A stretch of DNA of 64,000 nt from assembly GCA_028015205.1 (NCBI GenBank), contig CM051521.1, positions 71,470,314 to 71,534,313 on the forward strand, read 5' to 3'. Shown in pieces: positions 46,911 to 57,461 of the stretch; within the stretch, counting starts at the first letter, position 1; every line of letters begins with the position of its first letter. The position numbers and the translations under genes were made by a program. The DNA comes from Mytilisepta virgata (Eukaryota > Mollusca > Bivalvia > Mytilida > Mytilidae). The notes beneath the pieces were generated by a model. The model saw nothing but the letters and a program-made list of their open reading frames with translations, was not told where the DNA came from and searched no databases.

Positions 46911-48659
46911 TTTCAACTCTAAAAATTACACAGAACATGCAGCAAGAATAAATCTTTACCTTGGTAGTCAATGTTACAAAACGGGTTTAACTCTACCAAC
47001 ATTTGGTCCATGTATCACCAGCAAACTTTGGTCTATTTTATTTTTGACATATATTTTGTAATTTTATATCTTGAATTATTATTTAACTGCATTATCATTT
47101 TAGAACGGTTACTTGAAAATTTACATGTTTAGAATTTAATATTTTAATGCTCTTGTTATTGCATTTTGTTGAGACAGAAATATTCTTTAGGTATGAAAGC
47201 TTAATATTATTAATTGATATAAAGACATAAGGGTATAAATATTGTTGAAAAATTGTTCTGAACAGGGACATCTAGTTACATCTTGGATTCAGACTGGATA
47301 CTGATATGTTCCGCTGTTACCATATAATATTTGGACAAGTCCATAAATTATTTATATCGTATATTGGAGTTTGCATCAGTACATCGAAGTTGCCAGTACC
47401 CAATAAGATTCCAGTCAAAAGTATTTACAGAGATCCCGACCCCATATTCCTCCCGGCCATACATGATTTAAAAAGTTTTCCTTAAATAATTTAAGTACCA
47501 CTTTGTGTTAATCATAGATATTTCGCATGCCCTCACAACTAGTGGTGTTGTTGAAAGACTTCGGGGAAATCTATCATGGAGTTTATTATCAAAGAGATTG
47601 TTAAGCTAATTCTGTGTGTTCATGATAAGAAATTGTGTTTACTATAAGTTAAGGAATGACTCAAAGCTTTCAAATAATATGGAAGTAGCCATACCAAACC
47701 GTAAAAGTAGGTAGATACGTCGAAGGGGTAAGCAAGATTTTGTCAAAGTAGACAGAGTAGACAAGAAGAGTAGCATGGAACATTTTACTGTTTTGTGAGT
47801 ATAACTAATAACTTGGAGATGTGTAAGTAATGAATCTCTGCCTTAAACCAGATCTAAATTTGATATCGCTAGCTGTTATTTAAGTTTCGGGACTTTTCAC
47901 ATCGGATTATATCCAGTCATGATCACAGACTTTAAGGTTGAACTTTAACACTAGGAACATGATCACAAATAGATGTTTCTCCAACATGATTTAAGTACCA
48001 TCTTTTCGTAAGCTATTTTAGTCATAAAACATCAGCTAAAGCCTAAATGGTTAAGAAGTAAGTTGCGTGAGCTGACTGTCTTAGAATGTAACTTATTTTT
48101 TCAGTGGTCAGTCTTGTGAAAATAACATTTCGTGACTCTGGGGTCTCATTGAAAAGATCAACACGACGGAAGTATATTCATTTCATTTGTGGACAGAATC
48201 AGGAAAATATGGTTAAAAACATCTCGCAGACAAATGGACGTGATTGAATTAAGTTGCCATTGGAAAATTGTGAGCGAAAAATGTGTTTATTTTTTATCCG
48301 AGTTGCAACGAACTGGCACTCAACTTAAGTTTGATGAAGGACGGGCTGGATGGGCAGGTGTTCGTGCGTCCACAATTCTTTTCTAATATCTTTTAATATA
48401 CGCAACACATTTAAACTATATTTGGATATGTTGTTCTACTATATATGAGACGCTCAAGTCTATATAATTTTCAATTCAATTTTCAATGTAGTGTCTAATT
48501 CATAAGAAGCACCCTAAAGTGAGTGAAACATCTTGAATTGTATTTTGCAAATGATGCCTCTGCTGGTGGACCCTAGACTTGTCTGACATGATTATTCATT
48601 AATTTGTTACAGAAATTACCAGTATATAGCAAAATTCAAAAATAATAGAAATACTAAGG
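46911..48659 (+). other. Intron 7: 1.7 kb without recognised features
   Basis: AT-rich intron. The open frame 48189-48386 (start MDRIRKIWLKTSRRQMDVIE) has no family resemblance and no splice or promoter support. Nothing else recognised. Confidence 0.45.
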
Positions 48660-48885
48660 GTTCATTCCTTGTATTGCACATGGTAGATCACCTTAGCTGA
48701 AATTTGGCTTCCTATTTCGGTATTTTTGGTTGAGTACTTCTTGTTTAATATAAGTTTGGTTTTTGTTCTTTCAAATGTTTCGGTTTTAATGCTGCTGATG
48801 AGAGGTAACTCCTTGAAATGCGTCGTATACAGCAGAGTATAAATTTACTATATCTAATATTAGTATCTTTGGATTGTTATTTTAT
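48660..48885 (+). mobile_element. CTGATGAG (hammerhead-like) repeat, copy 5, most complete
   Basis: It begins TCATTCCTTGTATTGCACA and continues through GGCTTCCTATTTCGGTATTT and GAGTACTTCTTGTTTAATA. The core is ATGCTG, CTGATGA (48794-48800), GAGG-TAACT-CCTT, GAAA, TGCG, TC, then GTATA and CAGCA, followed by a small palindrome AGTATAAATTTACTAT and TTGGATTGTTATTTT. It lies 470 bp upstream of exon 8. Confidence 0.6.
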
Positions 48886-49357
48886 CTTATTACAAATACT
48901 AGTGCAAAACAATATTTAAAATCAAAATGCATTGTTCAGTGCCGGTATTTCGATACAGTGAAGGTGTATATATAACATGCCTTTTTAACTTTCTAAATCA
49001 AAGAAATCAGCAGTAAAACACAGACTTAGAAAATTTCTTGAATTTAGTATTTCCACACAAAAATCAAGAATCAAATTGTGCTCTCAAAATTAGTGTCAGA
49101 ATAAAGTGGTTCAGAATTGGTTTTCGCTTCTATAGCAATGTAACCAATGTGCATGATTTTTTCTTTTTCACTTGAACGCCATTGTTAGGCAGAAATTGAT
49201 TTTTGAATAATTTGTCTGTGTAAAGTGTGTAAAGAATATACCTTAGACTGCCAGGCTCTTGATGTCTGAGTGGACTATAGTCAGCAAGATATTTTTTCCT
49301 CAATCTTCATATATTGCTGTCCTCAAAAAGTAATACATTTACATTATGTTTCTTTAG

Positions 49358-49460
49358 GATGTAGCTGTTGATGCAATGGAAAAAATGGCTAACGCACTAC
49401 ATACTTTAGTAGATACTTCTAGATCTGAATCTGAAGGGCAGAAGTACAGTACTGCAGAAG
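49358..49460 (+). CDS. Polycystin-1/REJ-like gene, exon 8: pre-GAIN helical region
   Basis: 34 codons plus one base: DVAVDAMEKMANALHTLVDT then SRSESEGQKYSTAEG. The sequence follows the ESQ of exon 7, giving the usual '...S-x-E-S-Q-x-x-A-x-x-x-M-E-x-M-A-x-x-L' helix of polycystin-1 proteins. The acceptor is TTTCTTTAG and the donor AAG/GTAACA; it ends after the first base of a codon, so the next exon must start with two bases. I found no convincing next exon within the remaining 14.5 kb; it should lie beyond the window. Confidence 0.9.
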
Positions 49461-49689
49461 GTAACAGTTAAAGATTTTGTATATATGTATATGACATCTT
49501 GAAGGTGACACACTAGTCATTACAAATTATCCCCGAGGCAGAATATTACGTTTGCTGTCAGTAACTATAGCACAATACTGCCGAAAGGGATGATACCTTG
49601 ACGTTTTGTTTTAAAAGAATATGACTGAATTTGATTGTTTTCAAACATGTATTTACTTAAAATTAAATTTTGCAAATATTGCACAATAA

Positions 49690-51110
49690 ACTTAAACTAC
49701 TGACAGAACATAATGTCAGTGTTTTTTAACTGAAAAGGACCAAATAGGACTATAAATTACTGCCAAAATAGTTGAAAAAATTGATATCATTGTGTCAAAC
49801 AAAATACCACTGCAGCAAAGCTTTTTTGTACATTGATGCAATCACATTTTGACTGTCACAACACTCACCTGCATGGGGTGATAGCAGAAGCAATCGATTT
49901 GTGACAACCTTTTCAAGTTGTAACTGATGTATTTTGCTCATGTTTGACTGCTGCAATGTCTTGTCTGCGTTTTACCAAACAAAATCGGACTGCTACAAGA
50001 TTTACCTGAGGTGATGTGTTCTAACTTTTTGAGCTGCTATAATTGAAAGAATTTAATTGAAAACATATGTTATTAAATAAAGAATGGAGAAAATTTACTT
50101 ATTGTATTCCCGCAAACAAAGCTTGCGGGTTTATAGGAATCACCATGTCCATTCGTTTGTTTGTCTGTCTGTCTGCCTGTCTGTCCGTCCGTACTTCTAT
50201 GTACCGTGTAAGCGCAACTCCTCCTAAACCGTTCGATAGTCTGGGCCTCATATGTAGATGTACATGAAGCACTATAAGTATCGCCGGATGCTTAGAAAGT
50301 GAAGTAATCGAACTTAAGGGTTTTGCATGTTTAAAGATGGTAAGCGCAACTCTCCTTAACTGTTCAATGGATTTTGGTGAAACTTTAAATGGAGGTTAAC
50401 TTTCCGATATAAAAACAACTCAAGGATAAATAACTAATTTTGACTCAATGACATTCGATGTGACCTCACTAACCTCTTGTAAAAAAGGTCATTAGAATGT
50501 TGTAATTTTCATGTATACAGATGAAACAGTATTGGTTTTAAACAATACAAAGGTAACTTGCTGATATACCAGTATTCCAAAGTTTGAACTTTCATAGTAT
50601 TGCAAGGGTATCACTCAGTGAGGTCACCCACGGTTTTAGTTTAAAATTGCTGAAACAATATATAGATAAGTAACATTTTAAAATTTTAACATAGTATGCA
50701 ATTTTAAATAGATATGTGTTTGTTTATAAACGTCATCCCGCAAAATGTTGGAAGCTAGAAATATTGATCTAGTGCAAATATTCTTTTTTATTTTCAATAT
50801 ATCCAAGAAATATAATTTTATATGGATATCGTATAAGATATAGATTATTTAATCAGTTGTTATGAGACTGTACATTCACCTGGACAAAACAATAAGCAGA
50901 CATCTTGCAGTGATTCTCTATATATATATGTCATATATGTATGAGGTGTGAACGTATTTCGCAGTGTAGTAGAACTTAAGTACAGTACACAAGAGGCATC
51001 TCTTGGGCAAAATTATCAACTTATAAGATTTCATTGATATAAAATAGTCCAATTGTGAATAATAGTTCATTTATTAAAACATAATTAAAAAAAATAATGA
51101 AGAGAAGAAA
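49690..51110 (+). repeat. Duplicated block, copy A (split by a HINE-like element)
   Basis: 49690-50104 and 50660-51110 match, in order, the block at 53262-54115: CCAAAATAGTTGAAAA, AATCGATTTGTGACAACC, GTAACTGATGTATTTTG, ACATTCACCTGGACAA, GAGGTGTGAACGTATTTC, AAGATTTCATTGAT. The two copies differ at perhaps a quarter of positions. Copy A is longer because of an insertion at about 50105-50660. Confidence 0.65.
50105..50660 (+). mobile_element. HINE-like element inside duplicated block
   Basis: It starts TATTCCCGCAAACAAAGCTT and GCGGGTTTATAGGAATCACC, where CCCGCAA and TTGCGGG can pair. A CTGT/CCGT microsatellite (50156-50195) follows, then two copies of a CGCAACTC(C)TCCTTAA-type block about 130 bp apart. 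The right end is not clear. The head and microsatellite resemble the elements at 22135 and 24239. Confidence 0.55.
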
Positions 51111-51256
51111 TAAAGATATGCATTTCGTTTAAAAAAAAACATATTAAATATTAAAGTTTGTTTCCTATGATAAAAGAGGAACTTATTGTTTTTTAAAGAT
51201 ATTTACATGTTTTATTAAAACTTCTTTAAGAGGACAAATATAACTAGCAGGAGCAA

Positions 51257-51535
51257 ATCAAGAAACGAAATCCATTAGACAAACCCGGGAAGAAAACTTA
51301 ACAACAACAAGCACAACAAATAAACACTGAAAACTTAAAAATTGAACAACACGAACTCATATAAAAATCAGGAGTAAACTCGGTGCTCCGGAAGGCTCAG
51401 CAGTTCCTGATCCGTATACGGCACCCTCGTGAAGTTCAACAAAGTCAATCCGGTGGAAGTCACAAATCGACGGAGGTTCTTGAAATATAACGGCAATGGG
51501 AACAGTTCCTGCATCATCTTAGATATTGTAACACT
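51257..51535 (-). repeat. Dispersed bivalve repeat, second copy
   Basis: Reverse-oriented relative of 41738-42012: CAAATCGACGGAGG, GAAGTTCAACAAAGTCAATC, TGCTCCGGAAGG and GGGAAGAAAACTTAAC match it with moderate divergence. It lies between duplicated block A and the minus-strand LINE. Confidence 0.65.
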
Positions 51536-51599
51536 GTAAAGGGAAGACGACCGTAAAATTTCCTAAGTGATGACATCAACTTATCCTTGATAATACCCT

Positions 51600-53261
51600 G
51601 TTTAAGAAGCTTTTGTGATTATACTCTTTGTTGAAATTCAGGGTAACTCACGCATGCCCTTGAATATCTGATAAACTGCGAGACGTAGATGCCATATGCA
51701 GGCGATTCTGGTATATTGCTACTAAAAAAGGGATTGATGATTGAATACATTTTAACGTCGTGTGGACGACATTATATAACGACGAGATTTGGTTACATTA
51801 AGTTTTTTTTACAGATAATACGTAATGAAATAATAAAACATTAAAACAAATGAGAAAAACTTCCGATATATATAGACGAACTTTGCAAAACAATATCACA
51901 GATACGCTATTATATAAAATAACAAAAGTCTAAATCATATAACAAATTTAAAATTCTGGATAAAGGCTATAGTCAAGAATAAAGTCATACAGACTACATT
52001 CTCGAATACAGTCCAACGTCCTTTAAATGTTGTAAAATACGGTTACCAGCAACCTTTGTAAATAAGTCTTTCATATTGTTGACTTGTGTAGTACCGACAA
52101 ATAATGTCGGATTTATCTACACAGTCAATTAAAAGGTGTTTAATACTATGTTGACATTGGGCATGTATACACTCAGGGGGCCGCCCACTCTCTAAAATAA
52201 AAGAGTGAGTCGTACTGGTGTGGTTAAAACAACTTGATCTTTTCGGCTTTTGCCAGAGAAATAAACATTTTTGCCAACAGCTGGCTCAATAGAATGTAAT
52301 TTATTGTCTCTGAACTGATCCCACTGGAACTGCCACAGACATGAAATATACTTAAAAATCAAAGTTTAAAATCAGTATACGGTATTGACATATTAGTAAT
52401 GGGGTTGTCTAAAGCATCCTTCGCTATCCTTTCTACAACTGTGTTTCCATTTATACCAATACGACATGGTATATAGACAAATATTATTTGTTTACCCATA
52501 TGGGCAAGTCTTTTATAGAATTCAACAATATGTAAAATTAAAGGACTTTTGACTTTCTATAGCCAATAAACATGAAAGAGAATCTGAACATATAAGAAAG
52601 TTTTGTTTATCAGAAGATCTAATGAATTTCTAGGCAAGAATAATAGCTCTTGCTTCAGCTGTAAATATAGAACTTGAAGATGGAAGACGAAGAGTTGCTG
52701 CCCATTGTCTATAACAAGCAGCATCAGCTACTTTATCTCCATCTTTTGATCTATCAGTATATATGATAATTGATTTAATTTCAGCAAACTGTTTCTGAAT
52801 TTCAATGGATTAGTTTCCGACTTTTTATGTTTTCTGATATCAAAAAAGAATTTGGGGTTTAGAAACAAGCCAAGGTGGCGATTTAGTGTATCAAAATTGG
52901 CTATTACATCAGGGTTGATGTTACAACAAGAAATGTGTGGTTTCATCCGGATACCAAAAGGTGGAAGTTTGTTTTCGTTCTGTTCAAATACATTCCTCAT
53001 AAAGAGCGTTGAGAACACAGTAGTAGGCAGGATTTGAAGGATAAGCTTTCAGCCTCGTTAAATATTGTAGACCAAGTTTTATTCTACGGTTTTAAAGAGA
53101 CGACTCGTTCGCCTCTACATATAAACCTTCTGCGGGAGAAGTTCTGAATGCCCCCAAGGCCAAATGTAGGCCTTTGTGGTGACCAGTATCTAAACTTTTT
53201 ATATAGGATTTGCGAGCAGATCCATATATAATGGAACCATAATCAAGTTATAAGCTAACAC
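51600..53261 (-). pseudogene. Jockey/CR1-like LINE, 3' part with RNase H, decayed
   Basis: On the minus strand from 53261 down: LDYGSIIYGSARKSYIKSLD, HHKGLHLALGAFRTSPAEGL and YVEANESSL are the conserved thumb/C-terminal part of a Jockey/CR1-group RT. Then RLKAYPSNPAYYC and LPPFGIRMKPHI. An RNase H domain follows: IIIYTDRSKDGDKVADAA, FTAEARAIILA, FLICSDSLSCLLAI and YIPCRIGINGN. The catalytic Asp and Glu positions (YTD, AE, SDS) are present, but stops (after AIILA and elsewhere) and a frame change break it. A Cys/His end (ECIHAQCQHSIKHLLIDC) is seen near 52115-52170. It is 5'-truncated at the start of duplicated block B. Confidence 0.82.
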
Positions 53262-54115
53262 TTCTGACAGACAAAATGACTGAAAAGACCAATTTCAGTG
53301 GCTTTTTTAACTGCAAAGAACATTTTTTGACTGAAAATGACGGCCAAAATAGTTGAAAATGACTGCAAGCGTTGTGTCAGACAGAATATTTGTGGTTATG
53401 GTAGAAATATGACCCCCTCAACCCTTTCTAGTGTTGGGTCAGACATATTGTAACTGACACAGCACTACCTGTGTTGTGGCAGTAGCAATCTCTTTGTGAC
53501 AACCTTTTTTAAGTTGTTACAGATGTATTTTGTTATTGTCAGTCGATTTTTTACTTTTTTTGAGTTGTCACAACGCAATCTGGCTATTTACAAGATTATG
53601 ACTGCAGACATATTCCGTTAAATCAAACATCATGGGGTGATCTGTTTAACTTTTCAGGATTTTAATTGAAAAAATAATCTGTTATGAAATAAAATAGACG
53701 CATGGGGAAAATTTATTTCTCTCAGATTACTTAGAAAATGTATAAATAATAAGTAACATATTTCATGTGTATTTGAATTTTAAACACAATGATTTTGAAA
53801 TAAAAATTTGTATAAGTAAAGTCAAGAAATACCAAAGGGATATTCGAAGGAGAGAAAAATCTAAATAACTGACAAATATAAAATATGAGTTGTTATGACA
53901 GCGTCCACCTGCACAATATAATTAGAAGACACCGTGCTGTGATAAGAGCGGTGGGACATGTGGGAGGTGTGAACGTATCTCCCAGTTAATTATCGTACAA
54001 CAGAGGCGTAATTTAGGAATATTTAACTAATAAGATTTCATTGACTTTTTAATAATTCAGTTATGAATAATAATCCATTGATTAATAAAAAGAAATTTTT
54101 TATGGAATGAATTAA
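53262..54115 (+). repeat. Duplicated block, copy B
   Basis: Counterpart of 49690-51110 without the inserted element. It begins at CTGACAGACAAAATGACTG, immediately beside the broken 5' edge of the LINE, and ends near TGAATAATAATCCATTGATT. No coding sequence. Whether A and B arose by segmental duplication or are two copies of a dispersed repeat cannot be decided here. Confidence 0.65.
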
Positions 54116-55380
54116 TAAATGTATCCATATTTTTTAAAGGTATTATGGAGATAAAAAATTTTATAATAGAAAATAACATTTTATCTTTCATATATTTTGC
54201 CAACTTCCAAGCAAGGATCGAAACTCACAAGCTCGGTAATCGACCCTTGCCCTCAACGGTTTTCATATTGTTTTCATTCGCTGCAGAGTTGTGATATAAG
54301 GTAGATAACTCTAGGAGAAATATTGAAATTTCCCGGAAAAATAAAGCCGAACTACTTTTTTTATGGAAGTGACGTCATGAGATCAAGAAATTATCTATAC
54401 GGATAAGATTGACATTACATTATTATTATTATTATTATTATTATTTGTCCATTTATACAATTTGCAAGTTATAATGAACCCAGTTGGAAGGTTGTTTTCG
54501 ATTACAGCCTACTGTGGCCATGTGGCTACATAGATAAAATGTACCGATCGACTTTTTTTTTATATTTATTACATATCAAGAATAGGCAACTGATGCGTTT
54601 TCAGGTATACATTTGAACCTGAAATCTCTCTTTCAAAGTAAACCAACAACCACAAAACCAGAGAGGGTATTTCTACCCAAATTGACCAGGTAGATCCCCC
54701 TATCTTATCCATGTTATCTATCAAACTAATTTGTATGAAAAAAATGGAAAAAATATGAATTTTTGTACCTGACAAAAAATATATAAACAGTATAATTCAG
54801 TATTATTCAAATCTAAAATGAATAAAATCAAATCAAAATTCTTTCTTCAAAATCAAAGGGCCCACAAAGGGCATGTAAATCAACATGAAACACGAAAGAC
54901 AAGCAAACACAACCCACACATACATATACCATACAAACAACCATTCATACTAATTTCTTATCATTGAAAATCATTTAAGTAAATACACCAAAAAAACCAA
55001 AACAACAAATAAACAGTATACAATATTCCCTACTTGCGGAGCTCCAGATGCATACATATTTATCATTTTTTGACTGAGTTATCGTTCCTCACAGCAGGTG
55101 TGACTTCGAGGTCACTCGTGGCATTTCGCCAGAATTTAATGAAATAGATTGCGGAGTTCGAACGAAAAACGAAATTCCCTAAAAACAATATTAACTCTGC
55201 AATCGAGAACTTGGGGCTTTCCCATTTTTTTTTCAAGACATTAATTTTTTTTTATATGTATCCCAACTACATAAAATTGACAGCACCTCCAATAAAATGA
55301 GGAATTCCCTTCACCTTTCAGGGTTTTCTGTTATATCATTTGGATCGAAAGATAAATCTGCGTGTTCCTACATAGGACAT
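54116..55380 (+). other. Intron 8 / downstream: low-complexity and unrecognised sequence
   Basis: Contains an (ATT)n microsatellite at 54418-54445. The rest includes an A/C-rich block near 54880-55010. The minus-strand open frame 54569-54775 shows no family. No exon identified. Confidence 0.45.
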
Positions 55381-55390
55381 TGCAACATTA

Positions 55391-55630
55391 TTTCCATATG
55401 TTTTTCATATGTTTGAAAACATATGGTAACATATGTTTAGGACCAGTATGGAAACATATGATTTTGAACATATGAGAAACAAATGAAAAATTTGTTTCAA
55501 ATTAAAAATCATACGAAAAACATGCTTTTCATACATGTAAACATATGGAAAACACGCTTTTCATGATTTTAACAAACATATGTTTTTCATATGATTTTCA
55601 TTAGACCTAAACATATGTTTTGCATATGTA
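55391..55630. repeat. CATATG-rich foldback
   Basis: The hexamer CATATG occurs 11 times in about 240 bp. The left arm CATATGGTAACATATGTTT + AGG and the right arm, in reverse, CATATGCAAAACATATGTTT + AGG form a long foldback. Such AT-rich palindromic arrays are typical of MITE-like elements or self-priming palindromes. No target duplication was found and no protein is encoded. Confidence 0.75.
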
Positions 55631-56128
55631 TTATCTTTGTTTTCAAACGTACGTTTTTTCATGTTTTCTTTTTGAAACATAAATTTTTTTGCATGTTTCC
55701 CTTCGATGCTTAATTAACACAGGGCTCCATATTTTTTATCTGAGATGGTGATTATTTGATCAAGCTGTTGTCTCTTTGACACTTACATACCCCATTTCCG
55801 TTGTCTATTCTATTTTCATATGCTACGTAAGTCATTGCTATTAGTATTGTGGGTAATCTGATGTATGTGTTTTACTTTTGTTGCTATTACCATACACAGA
55901 TATGTGATTGTCTACACTGCTTGTCTTCTATTACTGGTGCATGTGTATGCAACTGACTTTTAGAATTAACACATGACTTTGAAACAAGAGGCTCACCAGA
56001 GCCTGTATCGCTGACCTGGAGTCTGGTTGTCATTGGACAATTAATTAACTATTTGACCAAGTTTGTTGCAATTGGTTCAATTGTTCAGGGAAAATTTGTT
56101 GAAGATTTATTTTTCATAAGGTTTAATG

Positions 56129-57461
56129 TAACCCGAATAATCCAGTCGTTATATTACGATCACTAAGATCACTCCATTAACGCCTGAATGCATACCCAAT
56201 CAGAACGCGTCAACCGGAAGTTCAAATTAAAGAATTGCATTGTGGTTTATCGTCTATAGAAATTGGCGCAAAAAGTAGGAGGAGTTGAAGTAAATGTTTG
56301 TAAACATGAGCGATGGACCGAAGCACCTGTCTTCACTGTTCACACGTGTTCAGTTCATCTAAAGACGTGAGAAGAAATGTTGATAAACTTCAGGGAGATG
56401 TTGATATTATTGAAACTCTGTCGTTTACATACGGGATTGCAGAAAAAACACTTCTTTAGTTGGACAAACAATTCATACTGAAAATTGACAGACATTGAAA
56501 CCTTGATGTTACAAAAAGGACTAAATCTCGTCCCTATTTGTGAAACATCGGAAAAACAAACAATGAAAGACTTCGGGGGTATTTGAAAGAAAACTGAGAT
56601 AATCATATTTCTTTCATAGTAATCCTAACATTTCAATGAAAATAGCAAATTGGGTTTATCAAAATACAAACAAACCAATCTTTCCTAAAAAGAAAGTGAC
56701 ACTCTTGCAAAATATATCGGATTGCATTTGTGAATATATTAAACGATACAGAAGTTAATATATTCTTCAATTTAAAAATGAATGGAAGTAAATACAAATG
56801 TCTTCTAATGATATATGGTTAATATAGATAACCATGAAACTATCAATTATGCCTAAAGGGCGATCAATTAAAACGGTCCATCAACAAATTGTAGGATCAC
56901 CTGCAAGTTACATATTTGACACTTCCCTGTAAAATCGTAAGTACGATTAGGGGCTAATAAATAATTGTCAATGCAAACAACATGTGAAAAAGAGACACAT
57001 GAAATGCTGTACGCAATAAATACTACTAATATATCTTTATATTAGTATATATTTAAAAGATTTATTGAAAAATCAAAAGAAATAAATAAAAACACAAAGG
57101 GCGCCTCTGAAGAGGGTTTCCCTAGGACAAATTTCCTGAAAAAAAACCGAAACGTTGAATACGGTAGCACGTTATCAATGTAAGGCCAGAGATTGATTCA
57201 TACCAGAAATAGGTGGATAACGGATCAATATCTTTAATATTTAACATATATTTATCCTCTATTTCACTTAGATAGCTATCGATCTCCATGTTTGTAAACA
57301 AACCTAAGATTGCCGGAAATCGCGACTGCGCATAATCTTAAGTTCGTTGTCCGCGATTGGTCAATACAATTTGTATTGGGCTGACGCGTTCAATGATCAC
57401 TTTGTCTTCAAGCCCGCTGGAGGACAATGACCGTAAGGGGGCGCTGTAATTATTCGAGTTA
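56129..57461. mobile_element. TIR transposon with 9-bp target duplication (Mutator-like), non-autonomous
   Basis: The ends are TAACCCGAATAAT and, in reverse, TAACTCGAATAAT (one mismatch), flanked by GGTTTAATG at 56120-56128 and 57462-57470. The uninterrupted host sequence is known from the copy at 13339-15547 (in reverse, AAGGTTTAATGTTAAAATA), which confirms both the insertion and the duplication. A 9-bp duplication points to Mutator-like elements. No transposase is present. A short open frame inside may be a captured gene piece (next entry). Confidence 0.78.
56313..56459 (+). pseudogene. Short Cys-rich open frame inside the TIR transposon
   Basis: 48 codons starting MDRSTCLHCSHVFSSSKDVR and ending SFTYGIAEKTLL. 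It has a C-x2-C-x-x-F pattern at its start. About 50 bp further, in another frame (about 56503-56590), LQKGLNLVPICETSEK suggests a second half of a zinc-binding fold with one Cys replaced by Ser. The pieces look like a decayed protein segment captured by the element. I do not recognise the family. Codon content looks unlike the surrounding AT-rich noncoding DNA, but the call is weak. Confidence 0.3.

Noticed and set aside
49690..54115. Direct repeats A and B as LTRs of a retrotransposon
   Set aside because: No TG...CA ends, no primer-binding site, the interior is a minus-strand LINE and an unrelated repeat, and the copies are strongly diverged.
54569..54775. Minus-strand frame with a hydrophobic centre
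   Set aside because: One short segment only, no start context or splice partners, no family resemblance.
56355..56606. Minus-strand frame of 83 codons in the TIR element
   Set aside because: It overlaps the + strand Cys-rich frame and has no recognisable features.
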